The notes beneath the pieces were generated by a model. That model did not search any database. It was given only the letters and a program-made list of their open reading frames with translations, and was not told the DNA's origin. From assembly GCF_017654315.1 (NCBI RefSeq), contig NZ_CP072203.1, positions 1,612,001 to 1,676,000 on the forward strand: a stretch of DNA of 64,000 nucleotides. The letters run 5' to 3'. Below are positions 34,450 through 44,089 of the stretch, one piece after another; position 1 is the stretch's first letter, and each line of letters opens with the position of its first letter. A program made the position numbers and the translations under genes. Source of the DNA: Gordonia polyisoprenivorans. Lineage in GTDB: Bacteria > Actinomycetota > Actinomycetes > Mycobacteriales > Mycobacteriaceae.

Positions 34450-34938
34450 TTGAATTTCAAAGTTGGCGACACCGTTGTCTATCCCCATCACGGTGCTGCT
34501 CGGGTCGAAGACATCGTGATTCGGACCATCAAGGGCGAACAGATCGAATACCTGGTTCTCAAGGTTGCCGATGGTGACATGACCGTCCAGATTCCCTCAT
34601 CCAAGCTCGAGTACGTCGGCGTGCGTGACGTTGTCGGCGAGGAGGGGCTCGATCAGGTTTTCCAGGTTTTGCGCGCCCCGCACACCGAGGAGCCCACCAA
34701 CTGGGCTCGCCGGTTCAAGGCCAACCAAGAAAAGCTCATCTCCGGCGACATCATCAAGGTCGCCGAGATCGTCCGCGACCTGTGGCGTCGTGAACAGGAC
34801 CGTGGACTGTCGGCAGGCGAGAAGCGCATGCTGACCCGCGCTCGTCGCGTCCTCGTCGACGAGCTCTCGCTTGCTCAGAACACCGACGACGAGAAGGCCA
34901 CGAGCATTCTCGACGAGGTTCTCGCCGCGGCGTCGTAG
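34450..34938 (+). CDS. carD: RNA polymerase-binding regulator CarD
   Basis: CarD binds the beta lobe of RNA polymerase and stabilises open promoter complexes; it is essential in mycobacteria. The 162-residue product matches mycobacterial CarD along its length: an N-terminal Tudor-like RNAP-interaction domain ([20 protein letters not shown]), the Trp of the DNA-binding helix region ([15 protein letters not shown]), and the basic helical end ([26 protein letters not shown]). The start is TTG at 34450; the mycobacterial protein starts at the same residue. It heads a run of isoprenoid and tRNA-charging genes. Confidence 0.98.
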   Translation: MNFKVGDTVVYPHHGAARVEDIVIRTIKGEQIEYLVLKVADGDMTVQIPSSKLEYVGVRDVVGEEGLDQVFQVLRAPHTEEPTNWARRFKANQEKLISGDIIKVAEIVRDLWRREQDRGLSAGEKRMLTRARRVLVDELSLAQNTDDEKATSILDEVLAAAS

Positions 34939-34950
34939 ACGTCGTCTGCT

Positions 34951-35679
34951 GTGACCGCAACACCCGGGTCGGCGTCGTCGGCCCAGGACAGCCGTGTGAA
35001 CTCGCAGGTCTGCGTGATCATTCCGGCCGCCGGTTCGGGAACTCGGCTCGGTGAGTCGATTCCCAAGGCTTTTGTGGATCTCCATGGGCGCACCATTCTC
35101 GAACGGTGTGTTGATCAGGTTCTCGATCTCGATGCTCATGTGGTGGTTGTCGTGCCCGCCGACCTCGTCGGTCGGGCACGATTGCTTTTGCCGCCGCACG
35201 TCGAGGTGGTCGCCGGAGGTGCGCATCGTTCCACCTCGGTGCGTGCCGGACTCGCCGCGGCCGGTGACGCCGGGATCATCCTGGTGCACGACGCCGCTCG
35301 TCCACTCACCCCGGCCGGCGTATTCCGTCGGGTCATCGACGCGATCCGTGCCGGACATCGCGCCGTGATCCCCGGGATTCCGGTGGCCGACACGCTCAAA
35401 CAGATCGAGCAGTTCGACACCGATCTCGCACGGGTCACCACGACGGTCGATCGAGATCTGCTTCGCGCGATCCAAACCCCGCAGGGCTTCACCCGCGAGG
35501 CGCTCGTCGCCGCACATGCCGACGACGAGGGCCTGGCCACCGACGACGCCGGTCTGGCCGAACGCATCGGGATCCCGGTGTGTGTCGTCGAGGGCCATCC
35601 GATGGCCATGAAGATCACCACCCCCTGGGACCTACGGGTCATCCGTCAGATCCTGGACTCCGGAGAGGTCGTCACATGA
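34951..35679 (+). CDS. ispD: 2-C-methyl-D-erythritol 4-phosphate cytidylyltransferase
   Basis: IspD joins CTP and MEP to CDP-ME in the non-mevalonate isoprenoid pathway. The 242-residue protein has the nucleotide loop [28 protein letters not shown], the VADTLKQ segment and [18 protein letters not shown] near the active site. The first 18 residues are a poorly conserved extension. The start GTG at 34951 is 12 bases after carD. The stop overlaps the ispF ATG (ATGA), so the two consecutive pathway enzymes are translationally coupled. Confidence 0.97.
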   Translation: MTATPGSASSAQDSRVNSQVCVIIPAAGSGTRLGESIPKAFVDLHGRTILERCVDQVLDLDAHVVVVVPADLVGRARLLLPPHVEVVAGGAHRSTSVRAGLAAAGDAGIILVHDAARPLTPAGVFRRVIDAIRAGHRAVIPGIPVADTLKQIEQFDTDLARVTTTVDRDLLRAIQTPQGFTREALVAAHADDEGLATDDAGLAERIGIPVCVVEGHPMAMKITTPWDLRVIRQILDSGEVVT

Positions 35680-36158
35680 GGGTCGGAATCGGCTCCGATG
35701 CCCATCGCGTCGAGTCGGGCGCGCCATGCTGGATGGTGGGGCTGCACTTCCCCGACGACGCCGGCTGCGAGGGCCACTCCGACGGTGACGTCGGCGCCCA
35801 CGCGCTGTGCGACGCGGTGCTCTCGGCGGCCGGACTCGGCGATGTCGGCTCCGTGTTCGGGACGGGCCGCCCCGAATGGGAGGGCGTGTCCGGTGTGCAG
35901 ATGCTCACCCATGTCGCCGAGCTGGTGTCGCAGGCGGGGTTGCGCGTCGTCAACGGTGCCGTGCAGATCATCGGCAATCGTCCCAAGATCGGCCCGCGGC
36001 GCGCCGAGGCGCAAGAGGTGCTCTCGGCCGCGCTCGGCGCACCGGTGTCGGTGTCGGCGACCACCACCGACGGGCTCGGCATGACCGGACGGGGCGAGGG
36101 TATCGCCGCGGTGGCCACGGCGCTGGTCGACGACGGTTCGGCTCGCGCCGCCGGGTAG
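35676..36158 (+). CDS. ispF: 2-C-methyl-D-erythritol 2,4-cyclodiphosphate synthase
   Basis: IspF cyclises CDP-ME-2-phosphate to MEcPP with loss of CMP. The 160-residue product carries the zinc ligands in [11 protein letters not shown] (Asp, His) and [18 protein letters not shown] (His), plus [12 protein letters not shown] and [16 protein letters not shown] at the substrate pocket. It forms trimers in the family. It overlaps ispD by 4 bases, and its TAG stop is part of a TAGAAT box that may be a promoter for cysS. Confidence 0.97.
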   Translation: MRVGIGSDAHRVESGAPCWMVGLHFPDDAGCEGHSDGDVGAHALCDAVLSAAGLGDVGSVFGTGRPEWEGVSGVQMLTHVAELVSQAGLRVVNGAVQIIGNRPKIGPRRAEAQEVLSAALGAPVSVSATTTDGLGMTGRGEGIAAVATALVDDGSARAAG

Positions 36159-36161
36159 AAT
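36156..36161 (+). promoter_or_regulatory. Possible internal -10 box before cysS
   Basis: TAGAAT, 8 bases before GTG 36170 and overlapping the ispF stop. It would give cysS a separate leaderless transcript. Confidence 0.35.
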
Positions 36162-36169
36162 CGCACGTC

Positions 36170-37564
36170 GTGACCCTGCGCCTGTATGACACCGCCACCC
36201 GGGAGGTACGCGACTTCGTGCCCCTGCACACCGGGCACGTGTCGATCTACCTGTGTGGCGCCACCGTCCAGGGAGTTCCGCACATCGGTCACGTCCGCAG
36301 CGGCATCGCCTTCGACATCCTGCGCCGCTGGTTGCTGCACTGCGGCGACGACGTGCTGTTCGTCCGCAACGTGACCGACGTCGACGACAAGATCCTGCGC
36401 AAGGCCGCCGAGGCCGGACGCCCGTGGTGGGAGTGGGCGGCCACCCACGAGCGGGAGTTCTCCGCGGCTTATGACGCGCTCGGCGTGCTGCCGCCGTCGG
36501 GGGAACCGCGGGCCACCGGATTCGTCACGCAGATGGTCACCTACATGGAGCGTCTCATCGAACGCGGCCACGCCTACGCCGCCGACGGCAACGTCTATTT
36601 CGACGTGCGCAGCCTGCCCGAGTACGGCGCGCTCTCGGGTCACAAACTCGACGACGTCCATCAGGGCGAGAGCGCGGGCACCGGCAAACGCGACCCGCGC
36701 GATTTCACGCTCTGGAAGGCGGCCAAACCCGACGAGCCGTTCTGGCCCACCCCATGGGGTGCCGGGCGTCCGGGCTGGCACCTCGAGTGCTCGGCGATGG
36801 CCACCTCGCTGCTCGGCGCGGAGTTCGATATCCACTGCGGCGGAATGGATCTCATCTTTCCTCACCACGAGAACGAGATCGCGCAGGCACACGGCGCCGG
36901 CGACCCGTTCGCCCGGTACTGGCTGCACAACGGCTGGGTGACCATGGGCGGGGAGAAGATGAGCAAGTCGTTGGGCAACGTGGTGTCGATCCCGGCGATG
37001 CTCGCGCGCATGCGGCCGGTGGAATTGCGCTACTACCTCGGTAGCGCGCACTACCGCTCGATGTTGGAATACTCCGACGGCGCCCTGACCGAGGCGGCCG
37101 CGGGCTATCGACGCGTCGAATCCTTTGTCGAGCGCGTACATTCGCGGGTGGCCGAGGTCGGTGTGGGTGAGGTGCCCGCCGAGTTCGCGGCCGCCCTCGA
37201 CGACGATCTGGGTGTGCCGGCGGCGCTGGCCGTCGTGCACAACACCGTGCGCCAGGGCAACACCGCCCTCGAAGGCGGCGACGGGCCCGGGGCCTTGGCC
37301 GCGGCATCGGCGGTGCGGGCCATGACGGGCATCCTGGGTGTCGATCCGCTGGACCCGCACTGGCATTCCGATGCCGCCGACGACTCGGCGGCCACGTCGG
37401 CACTCGACGTGCTCGTGCAGGCCGAACTGGCCCGACGGTCGCAGGCGCGCGCCGACAAGGACTGGGCCACCGCCGACGCGGTACGGGATCGACTGGCGCA
37501 GGCCGGTATCGAGGTGACCGACACCCCCGACGGGGCACAATGGAGCTTGAAAGGCCGGGAGTAG
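36170..37564 (+). CDS. cysS: Cysteinyl-tRNA synthetase
   Basis: A class I synthetase of 464 residues. The HIGH motif is [15 protein letters not shown] is [11 protein letters not shown], and the zinc ligands are in [16 protein letters not shown] and IFPHHENE. The C-terminal helical part ([17 protein letters not shown]) and the [21 protein letters not shown] end are typical of CysS. MshC, the mycothiol ligase paralogue, is shorter, and the ispF-rlmB context also favours CysS. The start is GTG 36170. The next gene's ATG follows the stop directly. Confidence 0.96.
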   Translation: MTLRLYDTATREVRDFVPLHTGHVSIYLCGATVQGVPHIGHVRSGIAFDILRRWLLHCGDDVLFVRNVTDVDDKILRKAAEAGRPWWEWAATHEREFSAAYDALGVLPPSGEPRATGFVTQMVTYMERLIERGHAYAADGNVYFDVRSLPEYGALSGHKLDDVHQGESAGTGKRDPRDFTLWKAAKPDEPFWPTPWGAGRPGWHLECSAMATSLLGAEFDIHCGGMDLIFPHHENEIAQAHGAGDPFARYWLHNGWVTMGGEKMSKSLGNVVSIPAMLARMRPVELRYYLGSAHYRSMLEYSDGALTEAAAGYRRVESFVERVHSRVAEVGVGEVPAEFAAALDDDLGVPAALAVVHNTVRQGNTALEGGDGPGALAAASAVRAMTGILGVDPLDPHWHSDAADDSAATSALDVLVQAELARRSQARADKDWATADAVRDRLAQAGIEVTDTPDGAQWSLKGRE

Positions 37565-38515
37565 ATGGCGGGCAACTCGAAACGCAAAGGCGCCGTACGC
37601 AAGGACGGCAGCAAGAAGGGGCAGACCGTCGGCTCCGGCGGTCAGCGACGCCGCGGACTCGAAGGGCGTGGGGCCACCCCGAAAGCCGTGGACCGTCCGT
37701 ACCATCCGGCGCACAAGCGTGCCAAGGCAGCCGCGAAAACCACTGCGGGACGACCGAGGTCGCGCAAGGACGACGGACCCGAGTACGTCCTGGGTCGCAA
37801 CCCCGTCGTCGAGTGCCTGCGTGCCGACGTGCCGGCGACCGCCCTTTACGTCGTCACCGGCAGTGATCCCGACGACCGGGTCGCCGAGGCGGTCAAGCTG
37901 GCCGCCGACCGCGCCATCTCGATCCTCGAGGTGGGCAAGGGTGAGCTGGATCGGTTGTCGGCCAACGGTATGCACCAGGGCATCGCCCTGCAGGTCCCCG
38001 AATACAGCTACGTCCACCCCGACGATCTGATGCGCGATGCCCTCGACAGCGGCACCCCGCCGCTGCTGGTGGCACTCGACAACATCACCGACCCCCGCAA
38101 CCTGGGTGCGGTCATCCGATCCGTCGCCGCCTTCGGCGGCCACGGGGTGCTCATCCCGCAGCGGCGCAGCGCCTCGGTGACCGCGGTGGCGTGGCGGACC
38201 TCGGCGGGTGCGGCGGCCCGGCTGCCCGTCGCGCAGGCGCCGAATCTGACTCGTACGCTCAAGGATTGGGCGCAGTCGGGTGCGCAGCTCGTCGGTCTCG
38301 ACGCGGAGGGGGACGTGACGCTCGACGCCTACGACGGCACCGGGCCCACCGTCATCGTCGTCGGTTCCGAGGGCAAGGGGCTGTCGCGGCTGGTGCGCGA
38401 GACCTGCGACTCGATCCTGTCCATCCCGATGGCCGGCGACGTCGAGAGCCTCAACGCGTCGGTGGCCGCGGGCGTCGTGCTCGCCGAATTCGCACGGCAG
38501 CGGCGCCTGACGTAA
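37565..38515 (+). CDS. rlmB: 23S rRNA 2'-O-ribose methyltransferase, TrmH/SpoU family
   Basis: A 316-residue RNA methyltransferase. A basic, disordered N-terminus (about 1-70, [14 protein letters not shown]) precedes a substrate-binding domain starting [16 protein letters not shown] and the SPOUT trefoil-knot domain: [20 protein letters not shown] (motif 1), [20 protein letters not shown] (motif 2) and [20 protein letters not shown] (motif 3). The likely target is 23S rRNA Gm2251 as for RlmB, but family members differ. It follows cysS with no gap, as in mycobacteria. Confidence 0.93.
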   Translation: MAGNSKRKGAVRKDGSKKGQTVGSGGQRRRGLEGRGATPKAVDRPYHPAHKRAKAAAKTTAGRPRSRKDDGPEYVLGRNPVVECLRADVPATALYVVTGSDPDDRVAEAVKLAADRAISILEVGKGELDRLSANGMHQGIALQVPEYSYVHPDDLMRDALDSGTPPLLVALDNITDPRNLGAVIRSVAAFGGHGVLIPQRRSASVTAVAWRTSAGAAARLPVAQAPNLTRTLKDWAQSGAQLVGLDAEGDVTLDAYDGTGPTVIVVGSEGKGLSRLVRETCDSILSIPMAGDVESLNASVAAGVVLAEFARQRRLT

Positions 38516-38519
38516 CGCG

Positions 38520-39305
38520 CTATGACCCGGCGCTGACCCGAATCCCGGCCAGCCGCAACGCTTCCCGCACCTCGCGGGCATGTCCGACGGCGCCGGGGGT
38601 GTCGCCGTGCAGACAGATCGACTCGGCGTCGACGCGCAGCACCGAACCATCGACGGCCACCACGGTGCCCTCGGACACGAGCCGTACGACGCGCTGCGCG
38701 ATCTCGCCACTGTCGGTGAGCACGGCGCCCGGTTCGGTGCGCGGTACCAGGGTGGCGTCGGGGGTGTAGGCGCGGTCGGCGAACGCCTCGGCGATGACGG
38801 GGAGCCCCGCGTCGCGGGCGCGGTGCAGGACAGGCGATCCTGCGAGACCCATCAACGGCAGGGTGGCGCCGAGCTCACGCAACGCGTCGATGACGGCATC
38901 GGCCTGCCGGGTGTGGTGCACGATCGAGTTATACAGCGCCCCATGGGGTTTGACGTAGGTGACCTCGACCCCGACGGATCTCGCGAGCCCTTGCAGTGCG
39001 CCGATCTGGTAGAGGATGTCGGCGGTGAGCTCCGCCGGGGCGATGTCCATGAAGCGCCGCCCGAATCCGGAGCGGTCGGGGTAGGAGACCTGCGCACCGA
39101 CGCGCACCCCGGACACCGCGGCCCCGCGGCACGTCGCGCGCAGCTCGGCGGGGGTGCCCGCGTGGAAGCCGCAGGCGACGTTGGCACTGGTCACGATCGC
39201 CAGCATCGCCTCGTCGTCGCCGACGCCCTCGCCGAGGTCGGCGTTGAGGTCGACCGACCGCCCGACCTCTTGCCCGGCGGCCACACGCGCAGTGTTCGAC
39301 GTCAC
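38520..39305 (-). CDS. pxpA: 5-oxoprolinase subunit A (LamB/YcsF family)
   Basis: A 261-residue metal-dependent hydrolase of the LamB/YcsF family. The hallmark SVDLNADLGEGVGDDEAML is near the start, followed by ANVACGFHAGTPAELR, GAQVSYPDRSGFGRR, YVKPHGALYN and the end SICLHGDTPGAVGHAR. In bacteria PxpA works with PxpB and PxpC to open 5-oxoproline; no pxpBC is adjacent, so the gene may act with partners elsewhere. The start is GTG 39305, 23 bases from the divergent esterase ATG. It is convergent with rlmB (4 bases). Confidence 0.92.
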   Translation of the reverse strand: MTSNTARVAAGQEVGRSVDLNADLGEGVGDDEAMLAIVTSANVACGFHAGTPAELRATCRGAAVSGVRVGAQVSYPDRSGFGRRFMDIAPAELTADILYQIGALQGLARSVGVEVTYVKPHGALYNSIVHHTRQADAVIDALRELGATLPLMGLAGSPVLHRARDAGLPVIAEAFADRAYTPDATLVPRTEPGAVLTDSGEIAQRVVRLVSEGTVVAVDGSVLRVDAESICLHGDTPGAVGHAREVREALRLAGIRVSAGS

Positions 39306-39315
39306 TGCCGCATTG

Positions 39316-39321
39316 TAGATT
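39316..39321 (+). promoter_or_regulatory. -10 box of a predicted leaderless transcript
   Basis: TAGATT, 7 bases before ATG 39329, inside the 23-bp gap between the divergent starts of pxpA and the esterase. Confidence 0.45.
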
Positions 39322-39328
39322 CGACTCC

Positions 39329-40948
39329 ATGGGAGTTCCGAACACCGCAGTGGCCGACACCAGGGTTTCGACCGCGGAGGGGATCGTGTCCGGGGTCCGC
39401 GGCCGGCGTTCACGGCGTGGCACCGTCGCCTGGCGGGGCATTCCGTATGCGGCGCCGCCGGTCGGCGGTGGGCGGTTCGACGCGCCGCAGCCGGTAGCTC
39501 CCTGGCCCGGCGTGCGGCGCTGCGAGAACTTCGGTGACGCCGCGATCCAGGACAAACTGCTCACCGCGACCGGCCTCGGACGATTTCAGCCGGTGAGCGA
39601 GGACTGCCTGACCCTCAACGTCGTCGCCCCCGACACCGTGGCGAGCACTCCACGACCGGTGATGGTGTTCATCCACGGCGGCGCCTACATCCTGGGCACC
39701 GCCGCGACCCCGCTCTACGACGGCACGCACCTCGCACGTGCGCAGGACGTCGTCGTGGTCACCATCCAGTACCGGTTCGGGCCGTTCGGGATGCTCGATT
39801 TCAGCGGCTATTCGACGCCGGAGCGGCACTTCGACGAAAACCCCGGTCTCAAGGACCACATCGCCGCCCTGCAGTGGGTGCAGCGCAACATCGCGGCCTT
39901 CGGCGGCGATCCCGACAACGTCACCATCTTCGGCGAGTCCGCAGGCGGGACCTCGGTGCTGTGCCTGCTCGCCGCGCCCGGCGCCCGCGGACTGTTCCAC
40001 CGTGCGATCGCCGAGAGCCCGGCCACCGACCTGGCGATCTCCCGCGAGAGCGCCGCGCTGTTCGCCGACGAGTACCTGCGACTGCTGCTCGACCCGAAGC
40101 GGCGCAGCACCGACACCACCAGCGTGCGTGAGCCGATCGACCCGCACGAGGCGGCCCGGATTCTCGACGCCGCCTCACCGGAGGAACTCCACCGCGCCGG
40201 CGGGCGGCTGATGGGCTTCGCCCGCCACGCCGACAGCGTCGAACCGACCCCGTTCGGGCCGGTCTACGGCGTGCCGTCCCTACCGCAGTCGCCGTATGCC
40301 GCGGCCCGCGACGGCAACACCGCGCCGGTCCCGCTGATCATCGGCACCAACCGCGACGAGGGCAAACTCTTCGACAAGTTCTGGAATCTGCTCCCCGACA
40401 CCCAGCGGACACTGCTGGCCATCGAGGACGAAACCGCGCGCGACGAGATCATGAACCAGTACGCTGGCGGCGCCGACGATCAGTTGCGGCTGAGCGCCGA
40501 CAGCATCTTCTGGGCTCCGGTCACCGCCTTCGCCGACGCGCATCGCGAGGTGGCACCGACGTATGTGTACCGCTTCGACTTCCACACACGTGCCCTCGCG
40601 CGCGCCGGGCTCGGTGCCACGCACGCGACCGAGCTGTTCGCGGTGTTCGGCGGTTACCGGATGCCGGTGTTCGCCGGGCTGGCGACGGCCGACTGGCGTG
40701 CCGCCGGCGCGATGGTCGACGAGATGCAGTCCCGGTGGGGCGATTTCGCCCGCGGGCGGCGTCCCGGGCCGGATTGGCCGGTCTACGACGCGGCGCATCG
40801 GCCGGTGATGGTCCTCGACCGCACCAGCCACGTCGAGTCCGACCCGGACGCGTCGCGCCGGCAGGCGTGGGATCGGGGGCGCCAACTCCTCGTCGCGTCC
40901 GGCGGTTCACCGCAGGCACCGTCCGACGTCGCCGCGCTCGACGGCTGA
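39329..40948 (+). CDS. Type B carboxylesterase/lipase
   Basis: A 539-residue alpha/beta hydrolase: RGIPYAAPPVGGGRFDAP, SEDCLTLNVV, oxyanion hole MVFIHGGAYILGTAA, nucleophile IFGESAGGTSVLCLL, acid region IGTNRDEGKLFDKF, and catalytic His in GATHATELFAVFGG. No signal peptide. It is a diverged paralogue of the protein at 21916. The substrate is unknown. The C-terminal 40 residues are Arg/Ser-rich and variable. Confidence 0.93.
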   Translation: MGVPNTAVADTRVSTAEGIVSGVRGRRSRRGTVAWRGIPYAAPPVGGGRFDAPQPVAPWPGVRRCENFGDAAIQDKLLTATGLGRFQPVSEDCLTLNVVAPDTVASTPRPVMVFIHGGAYILGTAATPLYDGTHLARAQDVVVVTIQYRFGPFGMLDFSGYSTPERHFDENPGLKDHIAALQWVQRNIAAFGGDPDNVTIFGESAGGTSVLCLLAAPGARGLFHRAIAESPATDLAISRESAALFADEYLRLLLDPKRRSTDTTSVREPIDPHEAARILDAASPEELHRAGGRLMGFARHADSVEPTPFGPVYGVPSLPQSPYAAARDGNTAPVPLIIGTNRDEGKLFDKFWNLLPDTQRTLLAIEDETARDEIMNQYAGGADDQLRLSADSIFWAPVTAFADAHREVAPTYVYRFDFHTRALARAGLGATHATELFAVFGGYRMPVFAGLATADWRAAGAMVDEMQSRWGDFARGRRPGPDWPVYDAAHRPVMVLDRTSHVESDPDASRRQAWDRGRQLLVASGGSPQAPSDVAALDG

Positions 40949-41016
40949 GCGGACCGGCTGAGCGGACCGGCTCACCCAGCGGTCACGGCGTCCGGTGATG
41001 TACGGAGTCCGCTGTT

Positions 41017-41841
41017 TCACGGAGTCCACTGACGCGGCGGGTCCGACATCAGGAACGACAGCACCAGCGGATTGAACAGTTCCGGCGACTCGATCGGCAG
41101 GATGTGCGTGCCCGGCAGGATCGCCAGCCGCCCGCGGGGCAACGTGCGGGACAGTTCCAGGCTCTGCTCGAGGTGCACCACGCCGCGGTCGGCGGCGACG
41201 ACGAGTACCGGTGCGTCGACCTCCGCGAACTCGGTGACCGCGTAATCCGGTCCGTTGATCAGGAAGTCCTCGGTTTTCGCGTACACCGCGTCGAAATGCT
41301 CTGGGCCGTCCGGACTTTCCTCGTTGTAGGTGCCGCGCAGGAAGTCGACGAGATCCGGGTCCCGGTTGGTCATCCGGGCGAAGAACTCCGGTGCATCGCG
41401 TCCCGCGGAGTTGATGTAGTTGCAGGTGAGGACCACCCGGGACACCAGATCGGGGCGCACCCGCGCGACGAGGAGCGCGAGCATCGCGCCGTCACTCCAG
41501 CCGACCAGGTTGGCCGGCACCCCGACCGCCGTCTCGAGATAGCCGATGACCTGGGCGAGCATCGCGTCCATCGACCACGGCCCGGCGATATCCGGGCTGT
41601 GGCCGTGGCCGCTGCGCTCGGGGACGAACAGATGCAGGCCGGCGTCGGTGAAACCCGCGATCTGCGCACCCCACGTCGCCGCCGAGGCGAACGCACCGTG
41701 TAACAGGACCGTCGGCGCCCCGGCCGGATCACCGCCGACAGAATGCCAGATCAAGGTGCCGTCGACGTCGATGTAGCAGCCGGCATCGACGCGGTCGCCG
41801 ACCCGGATCCCGGGATGGGTCATCGCGGCCGTCGGGGACAT
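41017..41841 (-). CDS. Alpha/beta-fold hydrolase
   Basis: A 274-residue hydrolase with the oxyanion region TVLLHGAFASAATWG, the cap-side GHGHSPDIAG, the nucleophile elbow LVGWSDGAMLALLVA (Ser in GxSxG), an Asp in PVLVVAADRGVVH and the His in LPGTHILPIESPEL. The family includes lipases, esterases and dehalogenase-like enzymes; the substrate is unknown. Two in-frame ATGs (41841 and 41823) are possible and neither has a clear ribosome site; I use the longer. It is divergent from the polysaccharide cluster, separated by 273 bases. Confidence 0.85.
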   Translation of the reverse strand: MSPTAAMTHPGIRVGDRVDAGCYIDVDGTLIWHSVGGDPAGAPTVLLHGAFASAATWGAQIAGFTDAGLHLFVPERSGHGHSPDIAGPWSMDAMLAQVIGYLETAVGVPANLVGWSDGAMLALLVARVRPDLVSRVVLTCNYINSAGRDAPEFFARMTNRDPDLVDFLRGTYNEESPDGPEHFDAVYAKTEDFLINGPDYAVTEFAEVDAPVLVVAADRGVVHLEQSLELSRTLPRGRLAILPGTHILPIESPELFNPLVLSFLMSDPPRQWTP

Positions 41842-42060
41842 GGCGCGCTGTGTCGGATGCGGGACTCGGAGGGCATGGCGCCCATGCTCCCAGAGTCCCC
41901 GTAGCGCGGTGAGAACGTTTGAGAGTCGAAACGGCATCGGTCCTCTCGCGCACGAGTCGGGACCGCCGCGCGCCGCGCCCCGCCACGTATGTCGACCCGA
42001 CCGAAGGTGCACATGCGGCGGTCTTTACCGATACGGTGACTTCACCAGTCTCGATAACCG

Positions 42061-42072
42061 CGAGAATTCTCG
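42061..42072. promoter_or_regulatory. Perfect 12-bp palindrome upstream of the EPS cluster
   Basis: CGAGAATTCTCG, about 43 bases before ATG 42115, in the 273-bp region shared with the divergent hydrolase. It is a possible operator. The rest of 41842-42114 shows no gene. Confidence 0.35.
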
Positions 42073-42114
42073 GATGATCGCGCCATCGTCCAATACCGGC
42101 GGTCGAAGGAAACC

Positions 42115-44079
42115 ATGATCTTTCGTGTGCGCGTCACCCCCATTGTCCGCGCGGTGACCGTGTGCCTGCTCGTCCTCGGCCTCGCCGGCGGCCCCGCAGC
42201 ACTGGTCCGCGCGGCACCCGGCGACCCGCCTCCGCCGATGTCCCTCGAACAGATCGGGTCGTCGCCGACCATCACCTTTCCCGGCCAGCAAGGGGAGGTG
42301 TCGCTGTCGATTCCGGTGCCCGACAATCTGAATCCCGACGAACTCCGCGGTGCGGTGTCGTTGCCGTCGTTCGTCACCGGCGGCACGGTCGACGTCGTGC
42401 AGGGTTCGCGGCTGATCTCGCGGACCCCGATTCCGACCGCGCCGAACGCGCAGATCGTCCTGCCGTTGGGCGGTGTCACGGTCAGCGCAGGCGCCGCCGA
42501 CATCACCCTGCGCGCCTATCTGACCGTTCAGGGAATATGCCAATTCGACCCCGACAATGCATTCACCATCTCCGATGCGGTGGTCTCGTTCACCGGGCGA
42601 GAAGCCATTCCGCAGACCGTCGCACAATTCCTGCCCCCGATTCTTCGGCAACTGACCCTCGTCATTCCCGACGACGTCAAGCAGGCCGAGGGTGCGGCGG
42701 CCGTGGACCTCGCCGCGGCCGTCGTCGCGCACTACGGAACCGCGTCGGTCCCGGTGACCACCGTCGCGCGTCCACGCGCGGATCTCGCGCCGCCCACGGC
42801 TCCCGGACCACTCGAACGCCAGATCGTGATCGATTCCTCGGCGCCGGCGGGGCTGTCGTTGCGCGGCGGCCCGCAGGGTTCGGCGTACCTGGTCGTCGGG
42901 GGTCCCGCCGATCAGCTCGTCGCCCAGGCGCGCCTGCTGACCAGCAATCTCGCCTCGATCGCCGCGAGTTCGTCGGCGGTCGGCGGCCCCCTCTTCGACG
43001 CCCCGCAGCTCGCGCCGGACGTGCAGACCCTCGCCGACCTCGGCATCGGCGATCAGCAGATCGTCTCCAACACCTGGCCGTCGATCTCGGTCGGGATCGA
43101 TCAGACCCGTCTGGGCCGTCCGTCCGAGAGCATCCGGGTCCAGCTCATCGGCTCGTATGCGCCGGCGGGCGGCAACGATGCCGTGATCTCGGTGCGCATC
43201 GGCCGGCGGGTCATCTCGACGCTGCCGACGGACTCCTCGGGCACCTTCAACAGCTGGGTCGACCTGCCCGACGACGCGGTCACCCGCTTCACCCAACTCA
43301 CCGTGACGCTCGAGCGCGGCGGGGTGAACGAGGGCTGCGGCAACGGTTCCCGCTCGAGTCTGTCGTTGAGTTCGGCCGGGGAGATCACCAGCGACGTCGC
43401 CGATCCGCCACAGCCGGCCGGACTCGGGTCGGTCCCCGAATCGTTGATGCCGTGGGCCAAGCTGGCCTGGACCAGGGGTGATGTCGGCGATGTCGGTCGC
43501 GGTGTGGAGATCGCCGCCGGTCTGCAGAGGCTGTCGGTCATCCCGCTGGGCCTCGACGTGGTGTCGATGGCCGACGCCGCGTCGTCGCAGCAGCCGGCCG
43601 TGCTGATCTCGGCCGACGGCCGGGGCCTGCCCGATTTGACCTTGCCGGTCAGCTCATCGGGCGGCACGGTGACGGTGCTTGCCGCGACCGGTTCGTCGGC
43701 GCAGATCACGCTGAACCCGGCGCTGCGGTACGGATCGTTGCAGGCGACGCAGGTCGGTGGTCGGACGGTTCTGGTGGCGACGTCCACCGGTGACGGCTCC
43801 GACCTCGACGACCTGCTGCGCTGGCTCGACGACGACAACCGGTGGACCTCGATCGCCGGTGACGCGCTGATCAAGGTGCGTGATCAGGACCCGGTCTACG
43901 TCGACGCCGCGGCGTCGACCCCGCGTCCGTCGGCATCGTCGGGGCCCGGTACGGAGGCGACGATCGGCATCATCGTCGGCGTGCTCGTCGCCGCGGTCGT
44001 CGTGGCCGGTGCGGTGATCCTGGTGTTGCGTCGCCGCCGGTCCGGCGGCGACGCGGACAGCGCCCCGGACGAGCGGTGA
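42115..44079 (+). CDS. BcsB-like exported membrane-anchored protein
   Basis: A 654-residue exported protein: signal peptide (VCLLVLGLAGGPAALVRAA), a large extracytoplasmic part, and a C-terminal membrane helix (TIGIIVGVLVAAVVVAGAV ILVL) with a basic tail. The extracytoplasmic part resembles the cellulose synthase accessory subunit BcsB: paired beta-sandwich and alpha/beta modules (VSLSIPVPDNLNPDELRGA, ITLRAYLTVQGICQFD, SIRVQLIGSYAPAGGNDAVI) with VLISADGRGLPDL later. The single C-terminal anchor also fits. BcsB receives the nascent glucan in the periplasm; there is no outer-membrane secretin type partner here, as expected outside Gram-negatives. The start ATG 42115 has AAGGA upstream. The next gene is 10 bases away. 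Assignment by architecture and context, moderate. Confidence 0.65.
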   Translation: MIFRVRVTPIVRAVTVCLLVLGLAGGPAALVRAAPGDPPPPMSLEQIGSSPTITFPGQQGEVSLSIPVPDNLNPDELRGAVSLPSFVTGGTVDVVQGSRLISRTPIPTAPNAQIVLPLGGVTVSAGAADITLRAYLTVQGICQFDPDNAFTISDAVVSFTGREAIPQTVAQFLPPILRQLTLVIPDDVKQAEGAAAVDLAAAVVAHYGTASVPVTTVARPRADLAPPTAPGPLERQIVIDSSAPAGLSLRGGPQGSAYLVVGGPADQLVAQARLLTSNLASIAASSSAVGGPLFDAPQLAPDVQTLADLGIGDQQIVSNTWPSISVGIDQTRLGRPSESIRVQLIGSYAPAGGNDAVISVRIGRRVISTLPTDSSGTFNSWVDLPDDAVTRFTQLTVTLERGGVNEGCGNGSRSSLSLSSAGEITSDVADPPQPAGLGSVPESLMPWAKLAWTRGDVGDVGRGVEIAAGLQRLSVIPLGLDVVSMADAASSQQPAVLISADGRGLPDLTLPVSSSGGTVTVLAATGSSAQITLNPALRYGSLQATQVGGRTVLVATSTGDGSDLDDLLRWLDDDNRWTSIAGDALIKVRDQDPVYVDAAASTPRPSASSGPGTEATIGIIVGVLVAAVVVAGAVILVLRRRRSGGDADSAPDER

Positions 44080-44089
44080 TGGTCCCACC

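Noticed and set aside
36170..37564. mshC (mycothiol ligase) instead of cysS
   Set aside because: The length, the full zinc set, the C-terminal domain and the ispF-rlmB context favour CysS.
35672..38710. A 1012-codon open frame on the minus strand across ispF, cysS and rlmB
   Set aside because: It is antisense to three well-supported genes, is Arg/Gly/His-rich, and matches no family; long antisense frames are expected at this GC content.
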